Shown: positions 43,843 to 52,046 of the stretch, piece by piece | Layout: each line of letters opens with the position of its first letter | How positions within the stretch are numbered: the stretch's first letter is position 1 | Notes under the pieces: generated by a model | The model's database searches: none | What the model saw: only the letters and a program-made list of their open reading frames with translations | What the model was told of the DNA's origin: nothing | Assembly: GCA_016699615.1 (NCBI GenBank) | Contig: CP064984.1 | Location: 1,240,001-1,304,000 of the forward strand | DNA length: 64,000 nucleotides | DNA from: Sphingobacteriales bacterium | GTDB lineage: Bacteria > Bacteroidota > Bacteroidia > Chitinophagales > JADIYW01 | Direction: 5' to 3' | Program-made: the position numbers and the translations under genes

Positions 43843-44223
43843 ATGACAAAAAGAATAATTTATACAGAAAATGCTCCTGAGCCAATTGGTCCATATTCAC
43901 AAGCTGTATTAATAGATAATACATTGTATGTTTCTGGTCAGGTTGCTATTGATCCATTTATTGGTGATGTGGTTAGAAATGGTGTGGAAGGCGAAACTGA
44001 ACAAGTAATGCAAAATTTAAAAAGCATATTGTCTGCTGCAGAAATGAATTTTAGTAATGTTGTTAAATGTTCTATTTTCTTAAAAGACATGCAAGATTTT
44101 CCGAAAGTAAATGCTGTTTATGGCAAATATTTTTCAGAAAATCCGCCTGCCCGCGAAACTGTTGAAGTAAGTTGCTTACCAAAAAATGTTTTGGTAGAAA
44201 TTTCTTGTATTGCTGTGAAATAG
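43843..44223 (+). CDS. ridA: RidA-family enamine/imine deaminase
   Basis: 126 aa, one RidA (YjgF/YER057c/UK114) domain. It hydrolyses reactive 2-aminoacrylate-type enamines and so protects PLP enzymes. Conserved features: APEPIGPYSQAVLIDN, LYVSGQVAIDP, NLKSILSAAEMNFSNVVK, and the active-site Arg in NPPARETVEVSCLPK followed by VEISCIAV. Single gene with its own promoter; its stop is 4 bases from the convergent SulP gene. Confidence 0.96.
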   Translation: MTKRIIYTENAPEPIGPYSQAVLIDNTLYVSGQVAIDPFIGDVVRNGVEGETEQVMQNLKSILSAAEMNFSNVVKCSIFLKDMQDFPKVNAVYGKYFSENPPARETVEVSCLPKNVLVEISCIAVK

Positions 44224-44227
44224 TTTA

Positions 44228-46522
44228 TTACAATCTTAAGTCTGCTACTGAAAAATCTGGATTTTGCTCATCTCTGATGTATTTTACATCATCATAAAAT
44301 TCTACTGTGCCTGTTTCTATATCGTACATTGCACCAACAACACCAATTTCTCCATTTTCTACCATTTTTTCAAGTATAAAACTTCTTTCGATAATATTTT
44401 TCACATTACGTTTTACGTTTAACTTTGATACGTTTTCTACAAAAGTTACGTTGCTTGAGTCTCTTTGTGTTGTAGTTGTTTTTTCTGCATAAACTGCTGG
44501 CTGTAGTTTTGATAATAACTCAGTTAGATTGCCCATTTCTACATTATCGCACGCACCTTTTACTGCACCACATTTTGTATGTCCTAAAACAACAATTAGC
44601 TTTGAACCAGCTACTTTGCATGCAAACTCCATGCTACCTAAAATATCTGTGTTTACGATATTTCCTGCTATACGTACAGAAAAAACATCACCTAAGCCTT
44701 GGTCAAAAATCAATTCAGCAGATGTTCTACTATCAATGCAGCTTAGTATAATGGCAAATGGCCACTGCCCATCTTGTGTTGCATTTACTTGTTCAAGTAA
44801 ATCTCTGTTTGCCTTTAGGTTATTTACAAATCTTACATTGCCTTTTTGTAATATTTCTAAGGCATTTCTTGGTGTTATTTTCTTTTGTAAATCTGCGTTT
44901 TGTGTTATTGTTTTCATATATCTTAATTTAAAATCATTTAATAAATTTTCGCTTTCTATTGATACTGCTCCATCTTCTTCAATGTTGTACACTTCTTTAA
45001 AGTTGACAAGCGCAACTGCAATGTTTTTATTTTTTGCTTGATAATCTCTAAATTCTTTTATTAATTCTAATACATCAAAATCTATATAGGTTGATGCTGA
45101 TGCATCTATAATTACTTTACTATTTTCTGGCAAATGAGCTAAGGTTTGTTTTATACTTGCTTTGTTTAGGAATGATACTTCTTCTGCCAATTTTATTTTA
45201 ATGATATCACCCATTTGGTGTTTTTCATTATGAAAATAATAAGCATGTTTCATATTTCCTTTTAAAATTGCTAAAACACTTACTACAATACCAATACCTA
45301 CACCTTGCAATAAATCTTGTGTAAATACTGTTGCAACTACTGTAATAATAAATGGCCACCATTGGTATTTTCCATTTGCATACATTTCTTTGAAAATTGA
45401 AATTTTTGCCAACTTATATCCAGTTATTAATAATATAGATGCTAATGCTGCTAATGGTATTTTATTGATAACACTTGGTATTGCTATTACACTTAATAAT
45501 AATAATAAGCCATGAAATATTGTTGAAACTTTGGTTTTACCACCAGAATTTACGTTTGCAGAACTTCTAACAATTACACTTGTTATTGGCAAACCACCAA
45601 TTAATCCTGAAACGATATTACCTATACCTTGAGCTTTTAATTCTCTATTGGTATTTGTTATTCTTTTTTGTGGATCTAATTTATCTATTGCTTCTATACT
45701 CAAAAGCGTTTCTAATGATGCAATGATAGCGATTGTGATACCTGTTATCCAAACGTCTTTGTTGGTTATTTGTGTAAAATCTGGAGTTGTAAAAAACCCA
45801 ATAAAATCAGAAAAACTATTGGGTACTGGAATATTTACTAAGTGGTTGCCTAAAACTGCCAGAGATAAATTGCCTGCAATAAATATTTGATTTAAAACTA
45901 CACTTACAATTACTGCCACCAAACCTGCTGGAATAAATCCAACTCGTTTTTTTATTGCTGGTTTATCCCAAAATACCAAAATTAATAACGATACGATGGT
46001 GATAATAATTGCTCCAAGATGCACATGTTCTATTGAATTTATAATAGATGTGAATGAGTTTTCGCCATTTAATTGTATAAATGATAAATCGCCTTCATAG
46101 TCTTCATCATAGCCAAGTGCGTGTGGAATTTGTTTAAGTATAATGATAATACCTATTGCTGTTAGCATCCCTTTTATTACGCCATTTGGAAAATAATTAC
46201 TAATGCTTCCTGCTTTAATGATGCCCAATATCGCTTGTATTGTTCCGGCAATTACTACTGCTAATAAAAATGTCTCGAATGAGCCTAAGCTAGAAATTGA
46301 TGCTAATACCAATGCTGCCAAGCCTGCTGCTGGACCACTTACACTTAGTGCTGAGTTGCTCAATGCACCAATAACAATACCACCAACAATACCTGCTATC
46401 ATTCCTGAGAAGAATGGTGCACCTGATGCTAATGCAATGCCTAAACATAATGGCAATGCGACTAAAAATACGACAACGCCTGCTGATAAATTCTCTTTAA
46501 GATATAACTTTCCTTTTTCCAT
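44228..46522 (-). CDS. SulP anion transporter fused to beta-carbonic anhydrase
   Basis: 764 aa. Residues ~1-400: SulP/SLC26 transporter membrane domain with LPLCLGIALASGAPFFSGMIAG, LSNSALSVSGPAAGLAA and NTNRELKAQGIGNI, GLIGGLPITSVIVRSSANVN. Residues ~420-540: STAS-like domain (KASIKQTLAHLPENSKVIIDAS, DFDVLELI). Residues ~560-764: beta-carbonic anhydrase with zinc ligands C595-x-D-x-R (CIDSRTS) and H648-x-x-C651 (HTKCGAVKG). The fusion suggests bicarbonate transport coupled to CO2/HCO3- interconversion. Fusions of this type are known in several phyla. All zinc ligands are present. Confidence 0.95.
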   Translation of the reverse strand: MEKGKLYLKENLSAGVVVFLVALPLCLGIALASGAPFFSGMIAGIVGGIVIGALSNSALSVSGPAAGLAALVLASISSLGSFETFLLAVVIAGTIQAILGIIKAGSISNYFPNGVIKGMLTAIGIIIILKQIPHALGYDEDYEGDLSFIQLNGENSFTSIINSIEHVHLGAIIITIVSLLILVFWDKPAIKKRVGFIPAGLVAVIVSVVLNQIFIAGNLSLAVLGNHLVNIPVPNSFSDFIGFFTTPDFTQITNKDVWITGITIAIIASLETLLSIEAIDKLDPQKRITNTNRELKAQGIGNIVSGLIGGLPITSVIVRSSANVNSGGKTKVSTIFHGLLLLLSVIAIPSVINKIPLAALASILLITGYKLAKISIFKEMYANGKYQWWPFIITVVATVFTQDLLQGVGIGIVVSVLAILKGNMKHAYYFHNEKHQMGDIIKIKLAEEVSFLNKASIKQTLAHLPENSKVIIDASASTYIDFDVLELIKEFRDYQAKNKNIAVALVNFKEVYNIEEDGAVSIESENLLNDFKLRYMKTITQNADLQKKITPRNALEILQKGNVRFVNNLKANRDLLEQVNATQDGQWPFAIILSCIDSRTSAELIFDQGLGDVFSVRIAGNIVNTDILGSMEFACKVAGSKLIVVLGHTKCGAVKGACDNVEMGNLTELLSKLQPAVYAEKTTTTQRDSSNVTFVENVSKLNVKRNVKNIIERSFILEKMVENGEIGVVGAMYDIETGTVEFYDDVKYIRDEQNPDFSVADLRL

Positions 46523-46609
46523 AAATTTTTTTTGATTAATTAATAAATTCTAATGTGCTTCTTATTTCTACATGTTAGAAGTGTATGAAGCAAAAATGTA
46601 TAAAATAGC

Positions 46610-46909
46610 TTAGCAAAAATCTGGAGGAGAAAAGATGTTTTTACTGTATTTGGATTCTATTATACTATAAAAATAATTCGAGTTGAATTGATATATAAAT
46701 CTGTTAGATGATGTATGACAATATTCTAAATATTCGTGGTTGTTTTGTTGTTTTCTAAAATCAAACTTATGAACTTCTTTTTCGTTTTCTTCTATTTCAT
46801 TTAAACTAATTAGGCTTGATGCATCTTTATAAAAAGACAATGCATGAATGCTTATAAAATAAGTTGCTATGATATTAAAGAATAATATGAAATAGAATTT
46901 TCTCAACAT
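46610..46909 (-). CDS. small protein of unknown function with N-terminal membrane segment
   Basis: 99 aa from ATG 46909 (a TTG two codons earlier overlaps the promoter). MLRKFYFILFFNIIATYFISIHA is a signal peptide or membrane anchor; the rest is polar with two Cys. No family recognised. An exact TATCTTTG promoter element at 46913-46920 lies just before the ATG and supports expression. It is divergent from gldD. The 87 bases between it and the SulP start hold no other feature. Confidence 0.55.
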   Translation of the reverse strand: MLRKFYFILFFNIIATYFISIHALSFYKDASSLISLNEIEENEKEVHKFDFRKQQNNHEYLEYCHTSSNRFIYQFNSNYFYSIIESKYSKNIFSPPDFC

Positions 46910-46912
46910 TGA

Positions 46913-46920
46913 CAAAGATA
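46913..46920 (-). promoter_or_regulatory. promoter -7 element for the 99-aa protein gene
   Basis: TATCTTTG, three bases before the ATG at 46909. The predicted transcript is leaderless. Confidence 0.6.
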
Positions 46921-46990
46921 GATAAGTTGTTACGATTATAATATTTTAGTATGTTAAACAATATTAATGTTTAATTGTTCAAAAAATTTA

Positions 46991-46998
46991 TATTTTTG
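46991..46998 (+). promoter_or_regulatory. promoter -7 element for gldD
   Basis: TATTTTTG fits TAnnTTTG. It lies inside the longest open frame that could precede gldD, so the real start must be downstream (47006 or 47015). Confidence 0.6.
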
Positions 46999-47014
46999 GA
47001 TGTTAATGACATAC

Positions 47015-47608
47015 ATGCGACAATATGTTATAATATTCTTTGTAAGTTTTCTAATGCTTATTGCTTGTAAAACTAACTACACACCTAAACGAAGTGGGTA
47101 TTTTAGAATTGATTTTCCTGAGAAAAGAAGTTTAGTTACTTATGAATCAAATCAATGTCCTTTTGCTTTTGAATATTCTAATCTTGGAGCGATAGAACAA
47201 GATGTAAATGATATGAATGAAATGCATGAACATCCTTGTTGGTTTAATATTTATTTTAAAGATTATGGTACAAAAATATACTTAAGCTATACCTCAATAA
47301 GCAGTAAGAATACTTTAGAAAAATTAATAAAAGATAGTTATACGCTCACTTTTAAACACACCATTAGGGCTGATTATATTGATGAAACAGTTATAAAAGG
47401 CAAAAATAAAAATGTAAGTGGTATGTTGTATGATGTTGGTGGTAATGCTGCTTCTGGTGTTCAGTTTTATGTAACAGATAGTACGCACCATTTTCTACGT
47501 GGCTCTTTATATTTCAATACAGCACCAAATATTGATTCTTTGGCACCAGCTATTGAATATTTTAGAAATGATGTATTGCTTTTAATCGAAACGCTTAGAT
47601 GGAAATAA
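47015..47608 (+). CDS. gldD: gliding motility lipoprotein GldD
   Basis: 197 aa from ATG 47015. The frame opens at 46967, but the promoter element at 46991-46998 and the signal peptide MRQYVIIFFVSFLMLIAC favour 47015. Mature part matches GldD: YTPKRSGYFRIDFPEK, CPFAFEYSN, CWFNIYFKDYGTKIYLSY, GMLYDVGGNAASGVQFYVTDSTHHFLRGSLYF and the final ETLRWK. GldD is an inner-membrane/periplasmic lipoprotein required for gliding and type IX secretion in Flavobacterium-type gliders. It is alone here; other gld genes except gldH lie outside the window. Confidence 0.95.
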   Translation: MRQYVIIFFVSFLMLIACKTNYTPKRSGYFRIDFPEKRSLVTYESNQCPFAFEYSNLGAIEQDVNDMNEMHEHPCWFNIYFKDYGTKIYLSYTSISSKNTLEKLIKDSYTLTFKHTIRADYIDETVIKGKNKNVSGMLYDVGGNAASGVQFYVTDSTHHFLRGSLYFNTAPNIDSLAPAIEYFRNDVLLLIETLRWK

Positions 47609-47611
47609 AAT

Positions 47612-47628
47612 TTAGCATTATATGCTAA
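47612..47628. terminator. small hairpin between convergent gldD and greA
   Basis: TTAGCAT/ATGCTAA, 7-bp stem with a 3-base loop in the 9-base gap, overlapping the greA stop. Weak, possible bidirectional terminator. Confidence 0.45.
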
Positions 47629-48091
47629 TATCTAAAACTTCTAAGTCCATTGCTCCTGCTGGAGTTTGCACGGTAACTTTATCACCTTTTTCTTTACCTA
47701 ACAACGCAGCACCAATTGGTGATTTTACGGAAATCTTCATTTGCTTTAGGTCAGCTTCATTTTCAGAAACTAATTGATAAGTAAAATCTTTTTTCATCTT
47801 GATGTTTTTTACTTTTACCTTGCATAAAATAGATACTTTTGATGTGTCTATTTTACTTGTATCTAATATTCTTGCACTACCTATTGCTGCTTCTAGTTTT
47901 CTGATTTTAAGTTCTAATAATCCTTGTGCCTCTTTGGCTGCATCATATTCTGCATTCTCAGATAAGTCACCTTTTTCTCTTGCTTCTGCTATTGCTTTTG
48001 AAGCTGATGGTCTATCAACAGATACTAGTTGTTGTAATTCCTGTTTCATTTTTTCCAAAGTTTCTTCTGTTACATATACTAATTCTGACAT
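47618..48091 (-). CDS. greA: transcription elongation factor GreA
   Basis: 157 aa from ATG 48091. The frame extends to 48154 but the canonical MSELVYVTEETLEKM start is at 48091. Coiled-coil N-domain with the tip acidic residues in AREKGDLSENAEYDAAKEAQG (D-L-S-E-N-A-E), then FKBP-like C-domain with SPIGAALLGKEKGDKV and final LEVLDISI. It rescues backtracked RNA polymerase by stimulating RNA cleavage. Its mRNA begins with a terminator-like hairpin (48111-48143), which suggests autoregulated attenuation. Confidence 0.97.
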   Translation of the reverse strand: MSELVYVTEETLEKMKQELQQLVSVDRPSASKAIAEAREKGDLSENAEYDAAKEAQGLLELKIRKLEAAIGSARILDTSKIDTSKVSILCKVKVKNIKMKKDFTYQLVSENEADLKQMKISVKSPIGAALLGKEKGDKVTVQTPAGAMDLEVLDISI

Positions 48092-48110
48092 AATATTATA
48101 TTTTATATGA

Positions 48111-48143
48111 AAAAAATAGACACGTTCCTTTTGAGAACGTGTC
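48111..48143 (-). promoter_or_regulatory. terminator-like hairpin at the 5' end of the greA transcript
   Basis: On the minus strand GACACGTTC (48135-48143 region) pairs perfectly over 9 bp with GAACGTGTC, with a 7-base loop, followed by TATTTTTTTC. This is a Rho-independent terminator in form. It lies after the greA promoter element (48152-48159) and before the ATG (48091), so most greA transcripts could end here as ~35-base RNAs. It would also terminate read-through from the dehydrogenase gene upstream. Confidence 0.75.
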
Positions 48144-48151
48144 GTACATTG

Positions 48152-48159
48152 CAAAGTTA
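48152..48159 (-). promoter_or_regulatory. promoter -7 element for greA
   Basis: TAACTTTG on the minus strand fits TAnnTTTG. The predicted start near 48146 is only a few bases before the hairpin at 48143, and 55 bases before the greA ATG. Confidence 0.68.
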
Positions 48160-48186
48160 TATCTTTTTACAATAAAATCAAGAAAA

Positions 48187-49116
48187 TTAACAGTTTTCTT
48201 TTATTATTGGTAATATTTTATCCCACAATACTTTTACCAATTTGTACTTGGATTGCACTGTCCATCCAGCAATATGTGGCGTGGCAATAACATTTTCATT
48301 ATTAATTAATTGATGATACTTTTCTATTGGGTGTATCTTGTTTTGATAGATAGGTTCGTCTTCATAAACATCTACACAAAATCCTTTTATTTTTTTTGTT
48401 TCTATTGCATGTATTATTGATAATGTATCTACAACAGCACCTCTTGATGTATTAATGATAATTGGTTGTTTGTGGCAATTATTGATGAAACTATCATTTA
48501 TAAAATGATGTGTGCTTTTATTATAAGGCACATGTAAGCTTATTACATCACATTCTGATTGTATTTGTTGAATATCAACTTGGGTTTTGTATTTGTTGGG
48601 CAAAATATCATTTACTAATATTTCTACATCAAATCCTGCCAATTTTTTTGCAAACGCAGCACCTGTGTGCCCAAAACCAATAATTCCAATTGTTTTTCCA
48701 TCTAATTCTTCTCCTCTAAAATATTCTCTATTCCAAATATTATTTTTTATTGCTTGATTAGAAATGCTTATCTTATTTAATACATTAAGTAACATAGACA
48801 AAGCATGTTCGCCTACTGCGTTGGCGTTTCCTTCTGGAGAATTTACAACAGCAATTCCTTTGCTATTTGCATATGCAACATCTACATTTTCTAAGCCACT
48901 TCCAACTCTTGCAATTACTTTTAAACTTTTAGCAGCGTCAATTGTTGTTTTGTCTATTTTTAAATATGTTGTAATCACTATTAAATGATATTGGCTTATT
49001 ATTTCTACTAATTTCTCTTTTGAAATATTAGTAATCACATCAACTTCAAAACCAAATTCTTTTAGTTTATCTTCTAAATACTCATGAATATTATCTGTGA
49101 TTAGTGCTTTTAGCAT
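48187..49116 (-). CDS. D-2-hydroxyacid dehydrogenase (phosphoglycerate dehydrogenase-like)
   Basis: 309 aa. Two-domain NAD-dependent D-isomer dehydrogenase: substrate domain ~1-95, Rossmann domain with IGIIGFGHTGAAFAKKL; catalytic Arg in ARVGSGLENVD, Glu in EDEPIYQ, His in TPHIAGWT. NTSRGAVVDTLSI is typical. Short relative to SerA with an ACT domain, so it may be a compact 3-phosphoglycerate dehydrogenase or another 2-hydroxyacid dehydrogenase; the substrate is open. The Nudix gene ends 8 bases upstream, so both are cotranscribed. Confidence 0.92.
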   Translation of the reverse strand: MLKALITDNIHEYLEDKLKEFGFEVDVITNISKEKLVEIISQYHLIVITTYLKIDKTTIDAAKSLKVIARVGSGLENVDVAYANSKGIAVVNSPEGNANAVGEHALSMLLNVLNKISISNQAIKNNIWNREYFRGEELDGKTIGIIGFGHTGAAFAKKLAGFDVEILVNDILPNKYKTQVDIQQIQSECDVISLHVPYNKSTHHFINDSFINNCHKQPIIINTSRGAVVDTLSIIHAIETKKIKGFCVDVYEDEPIYQNKIHPIEKYHQLINNENVIATPHIAGWTVQSKYKLVKVLWDKILPIIKENC

Positions 49117-49124
49117 TTTTAGAA

Positions 49125-49748
49125 TTATCTTGTAATATGAATCAATTCACTTGTTATCATTGCAGTTGCTCCCCAAAGAATTTTATCTTCAATTGTAATA
49201 TATGGTGCTTGCAATACAATACCTATACCTGATTTTATTGGTTTTTCTTCTATTTTTGCCTGCTGCAAATATGCAAGTGGTACTTCCAATACTCTCTTCA
49301 CTTCTACGTTTGTTATATAGTTTGGTGGCTGTTGCATATATCCAACAATTGGATAAATGATAAAATTACTTGCAGCTACAAATACCTTGCTCATTGAGCC
49401 TAAAACTTCTATCTCTGAACGTTGAATACCAACCTCTTCTTCTGTTTCTCTGAGAGCAGTATCAATATAATTAATATCAGATGGTTCAACTTTTCCACCT
49501 GGAAAACTAATTTGCCCACTGTGAACACCAGTATTTTCTGGTCTTTCAATAAAAAGCACATATGGCTCATCTTCTTTTTTAAAAACAAGAATTAATACAG
49601 CACTTTTTTTGGCTAATGGATTTGTAGGAATAGTAAAGTTTTTTGCATTGCTGTAATATGGCTGCATTATCTGATGTGCCAAAACACCAGGCAGTTTATT
49701 ACTTTCTATTGTCGTAGATATTTTAGCTAATATTTGATTGAAATGCAT
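49125..49748 (-). CDS. Nudix hydrolase, CoA pyrophosphatase type
   Basis: 207 aa. Nudix box GGKVEPSDINYIDTALRETEEEVGI is recognisable in outline (G-x5-E-x7-REUxEExGU) with the residues FPGG before it. The preceding GVHSGQISFPGG and the R-P-E-N element fit the CoA pyrophosphatase (NudL/YeaB, UPF0035) subgroup, which splits CoA or oxidised CoA to phosphopantetheine and 3',5'-ADP. Upstream neighbour is the divergent PhoD gene; downstream it runs into the dehydrogenase gene with an 8-base gap. Confidence 0.9.
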   Translation of the reverse strand: MHFNQILAKISTTIESNKLPGVLAHQIMQPYYSNAKNFTIPTNPLAKKSAVLILVFKKEDEPYVLFIERPENTGVHSGQISFPGGKVEPSDINYIDTALRETEEEVGIQRSEIEVLGSMSKVFVAASNFIIYPIVGYMQQPPNYITNVEVKRVLEVPLAYLQQAKIEEKPIKSGIGIVLQAPYITIEDKILWGATAMITSELIHITR

Positions 49749-49843
49749 TATTGAACTCTAAATACAATATTACATCTATTTTTTTAAGAAAAAAAACTGT
49801 AATATTTGTGTAAAATATCTGAAAAGTTAATGTAATATTTATG

Positions 49844-49851
49844 TATCTTTG
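49844..49851 (+). promoter_or_regulatory. promoter -7 element for the PhoD-like gene
   Basis: TATCTTTG, 21 bases before the ATG at 49873; exact TAnnTTTG match. Confidence 0.7.
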
Positions 49852-49872
49852 AAGTGATAAAATTTATATAAA

Positions 49873-50943
49873 ATGAGAAATAGATACTTTATAACAATCT
49901 TTTGTTTCCTAACAATATTTGTGTCTTGTAAAAAAGATGGTGCAAATACAGATCCAAATCGTACACTTAAAAGAATTTGTTTTGGTTCATGTTCTTCTCA
50001 ACATGTTAATAATCATGATATATTTAGGTATATCAGAGCACAATATCCAGATTTATATATTGCTGGTGGCGATAATATATATGGTGATTTTTTTGCTATT
50101 ATTCCTGGTTCTAAAGACTATATGATTAGAGCATACCAAAATCAATGGAAACACAAACCTGTGACAGATTTGTATAATAATGTTGAAACATTAGCAACTT
50201 GGGACGATCATGATTTTGGACAAAATGATGGTGTAGAAGATAATTCTGCTAAATATTATGCAAAAGAATTGTTTTTTCAATGGTTTAAAATTCCAGAAGA
50301 CCATCCGCGTAGATTTAATCCAAGTGGCGAAATATACGCTGTGCAAGAATACGGAGATGCTGACCACAAAGTACAAGTATTATTATTAGATCTAAGATGG
50401 TCTCACACACCTTATAAAGTTGGTGGTGCTGCTGGTGCATTGTCTGGCTATGATACAATAATGGATACAAATGCAAGGATGATGAGTGATGAACAATGGA
50501 CTTGGTTGGGTACTCAACTTGAAAAACCAGCAAAACTAAGAATTATAGTATCTAGCTTGCAGTTTTCTGCATCATATAATGGTGGTGAAGCTTGGAATGT
50601 ATTACCTTTAGAGCAACAAAGAATGATTAATCTTATTAAAACAAAAAGAGCAAATGGTGTTCTTTTTATAAGTGGTGACGTGCATTTCGGTGACCTTAAT
50701 GTAATAAAACCTACAGATTGCTATCCTTTATATGATTTAACATCAAGTGGTTTAACACATCGTGAAGAGAAACCATATAAAAGTACTAATAGAGTTCCTG
50801 GTGTTGGAGCACCGCTCAACAATTTAAATTTTGGACAAATAGATATTGATTGGGATAACCAAAATATTACAATGCTAGTAAATAATAATAAAGCTGTTGC
50901 AAAAATTAAAAAAACAATTCCTTTTGCTGATTTGAACTTTTAA
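49873..50943 (+). CDS. PhoD-like alkaline phosphatase lipoprotein
   Basis: 356 aa. Lipobox FVSC (Cys about residue 19), so envelope-anchored. Metallophosphatase motifs of the PhoD family: KRICFGSCSSQ, LYIAGGDNIYGD (metal Asp), ATWDDHDFGQND (metal Asp/His), VQVLLLDLRWSHTP, FISGDVHFGDL (H-x-x..) and LTSSGLTH. It should cleave phosphomonoesters or diesters outside the cytoplasm to release phosphate. Stands alone between a -7 promoter element and a hairpin terminator at 50971-51001. No Pho-box-like regulation can be read. Confidence 0.93.
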   Translation: MRNRYFITIFCFLTIFVSCKKDGANTDPNRTLKRICFGSCSSQHVNNHDIFRYIRAQYPDLYIAGGDNIYGDFFAIIPGSKDYMIRAYQNQWKHKPVTDLYNNVETLATWDDHDFGQNDGVEDNSAKYYAKELFFQWFKIPEDHPRRFNPSGEIYAVQEYGDADHKVQVLLLDLRWSHTPYKVGGAAGALSGYDTIMDTNARMMSDEQWTWLGTQLEKPAKLRIIVSSLQFSASYNGGEAWNVLPLEQQRMINLIKTKRANGVLFISGDVHFGDLNVIKPTDCYPLYDLTSSGLTHREEKPYKSTNRVPGVGAPLNNLNFGQIDIDWDNQNITMLVNNNKAVAKIKKTIPFADLNF

Positions 50944-50970
50944 TCTCAAAAATATTAAATTAATAATTTT

Positions 50971-51001
50971 AAAAAGTGGCTTATTTAAAGTCACTTTTTT
51001 T
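50971..51001 (+). terminator. terminator of the PhoD-like gene
   Basis: AAAAAGTGGC/GTCACTTTTT stem of 10 bp (one G-T pair) with a 9-base loop, then a T-run. The T-run continues directly into the pheS -7 element. Confidence 0.75.
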
Positions 51002-51008
51002 ATTTTTG
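51001..51008 (+). promoter_or_regulatory. promoter -7 element for pheS (leaderless)
   Basis: TATTTTTG fits TAnnTTTG. It is followed by GTGT and the ATG at 51013, so transcription should begin at the start codon. The element is formed from the T-run of the preceding terminator. Confidence 0.6.
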
Positions 51009-51012
51009 GTGT

Positions 51013-52035
51013 ATGGATTTATTTGAACAAACAAAAAGTATACAAAAAGATATTGATGACTTTAGCATTAGTGATGCTGCTACTTTAGAACAATTTAGAA
51101 TAAAATATCTTGGTACTAAAAATGTATTGAAAGATGTTTTTGCTGAAATAAAAAACATTCCGAATGAACAAAAAAAAGCATTTGGACAATTGGTAAATGA
51201 AGCTAAAATAAAAGCAGAAGAAAAGTTTGAGCAATATAAAGATAGTTTCAGTTCAACATCTAATAAAAAACAAGAAATAGACTTAACACTTCCTGGTGTA
51301 AAACAATCTGTTGGTAGTAGACATCCTGTAAATATTGTGAAAAATGAAATCATTGCGATACTAAATAGACTAGGTTTTGCTGTGGCTTTAGATAGAGAAA
51401 TGGAAGATGATTGGCACAATTTTACAGCACTAAACATGCCAGAAGACCACACAGCCAGAGACATGCAAGATACTTTTTACTTACAAATAAATCCTGCGAT
51501 GTTATTGCGTACACATACATCTTCTGTACAAATTAGAGTGATGGAAAAACAACAGCCACCAATTAGAATTATTGCGCCTGGACGTGTGTTTAGAAACGAA
51601 ACAATTTCTGCGCGTGCGCATTGTTTCTTTCATCAAGTGGAAGGTTTGTATATTGATAAAAATGTAAGCTTTGCAGATTTATTACAAACACTAGATTATT
51701 TTGTAAAAGAAATGTTTGGCAAAGACACTAAAATTGGCTTGAGACCATCTTATTTTCCATTTACAGAACCATCAGCAGAAGTTGATGTATCTTGCTTTAT
51801 TTGTAATAGCAAAGGTTGTAATGTTTGTAAATATTCTGGTTGGGTAGAGATTTTAGGTTGTGGAATGGTAGACCCAGCTGTATTGAAAAACTGTAATATT
51901 GATCCTAAAGAATATTCTGGTTTTGCTTTTGGAATGGGCATTGAACGCATTACTATGCTTAAATATCAAATTAATGATTTAAGATTGTTTTCAGAAAACG
52001 ATATGCGTTTTTTAAAACAATTCAAATCTGCATAA
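51013..52035 (+). CDS. pheS: phenylalanyl-tRNA synthetase alpha subunit
   Basis: 340 aa. Catalytic subunit of the alpha2-beta2 class II synthetase charging tRNA-Phe. N-terminal coiled coil (~1-85), then motif 1-2 region HPVNIVKNEIIAI, RDMQDTFYL, LLRTHTSSVQIR, GRVFRNETISARAHCFFHQVEGLYIDK, and motif 3 GFAFGMGIERITMLKY. An insertion with CFICNSKGCNVCKYSGW carries a Cys-rich zinc-ribbon-like loop of four Cys, seen in the WVEILGCGMV region of this family. pheT is not adjacent. Confidence 0.97.
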   Translation: MDLFEQTKSIQKDIDDFSISDAATLEQFRIKYLGTKNVLKDVFAEIKNIPNEQKKAFGQLVNEAKIKAEEKFEQYKDSFSSTSNKKQEIDLTLPGVKQSVGSRHPVNIVKNEIIAILNRLGFAVALDREMEDDWHNFTALNMPEDHTARDMQDTFYLQINPAMLLRTHTSSVQIRVMEKQQPPIRIIAPGRVFRNETISARAHCFFHQVEGLYIDKNVSFADLLQTLDYFVKEMFGKDTKIGLRPSYFPFTEPSAEVDVSCFICNSKGCNVCKYSGWVEILGCGMVDPAVLKNCNIDPKEYSGFAFGMGIERITMLKYQINDLRLFSENDMRFLKQFKSA

Positions 52036-52046
52036 AATAAATCTTA

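Noticed and set aside
46967..47014. Longer GldD start
   Set aside because: The extension contains the promoter element at 46991-46998 and destroys the lipoprotein signal layout.
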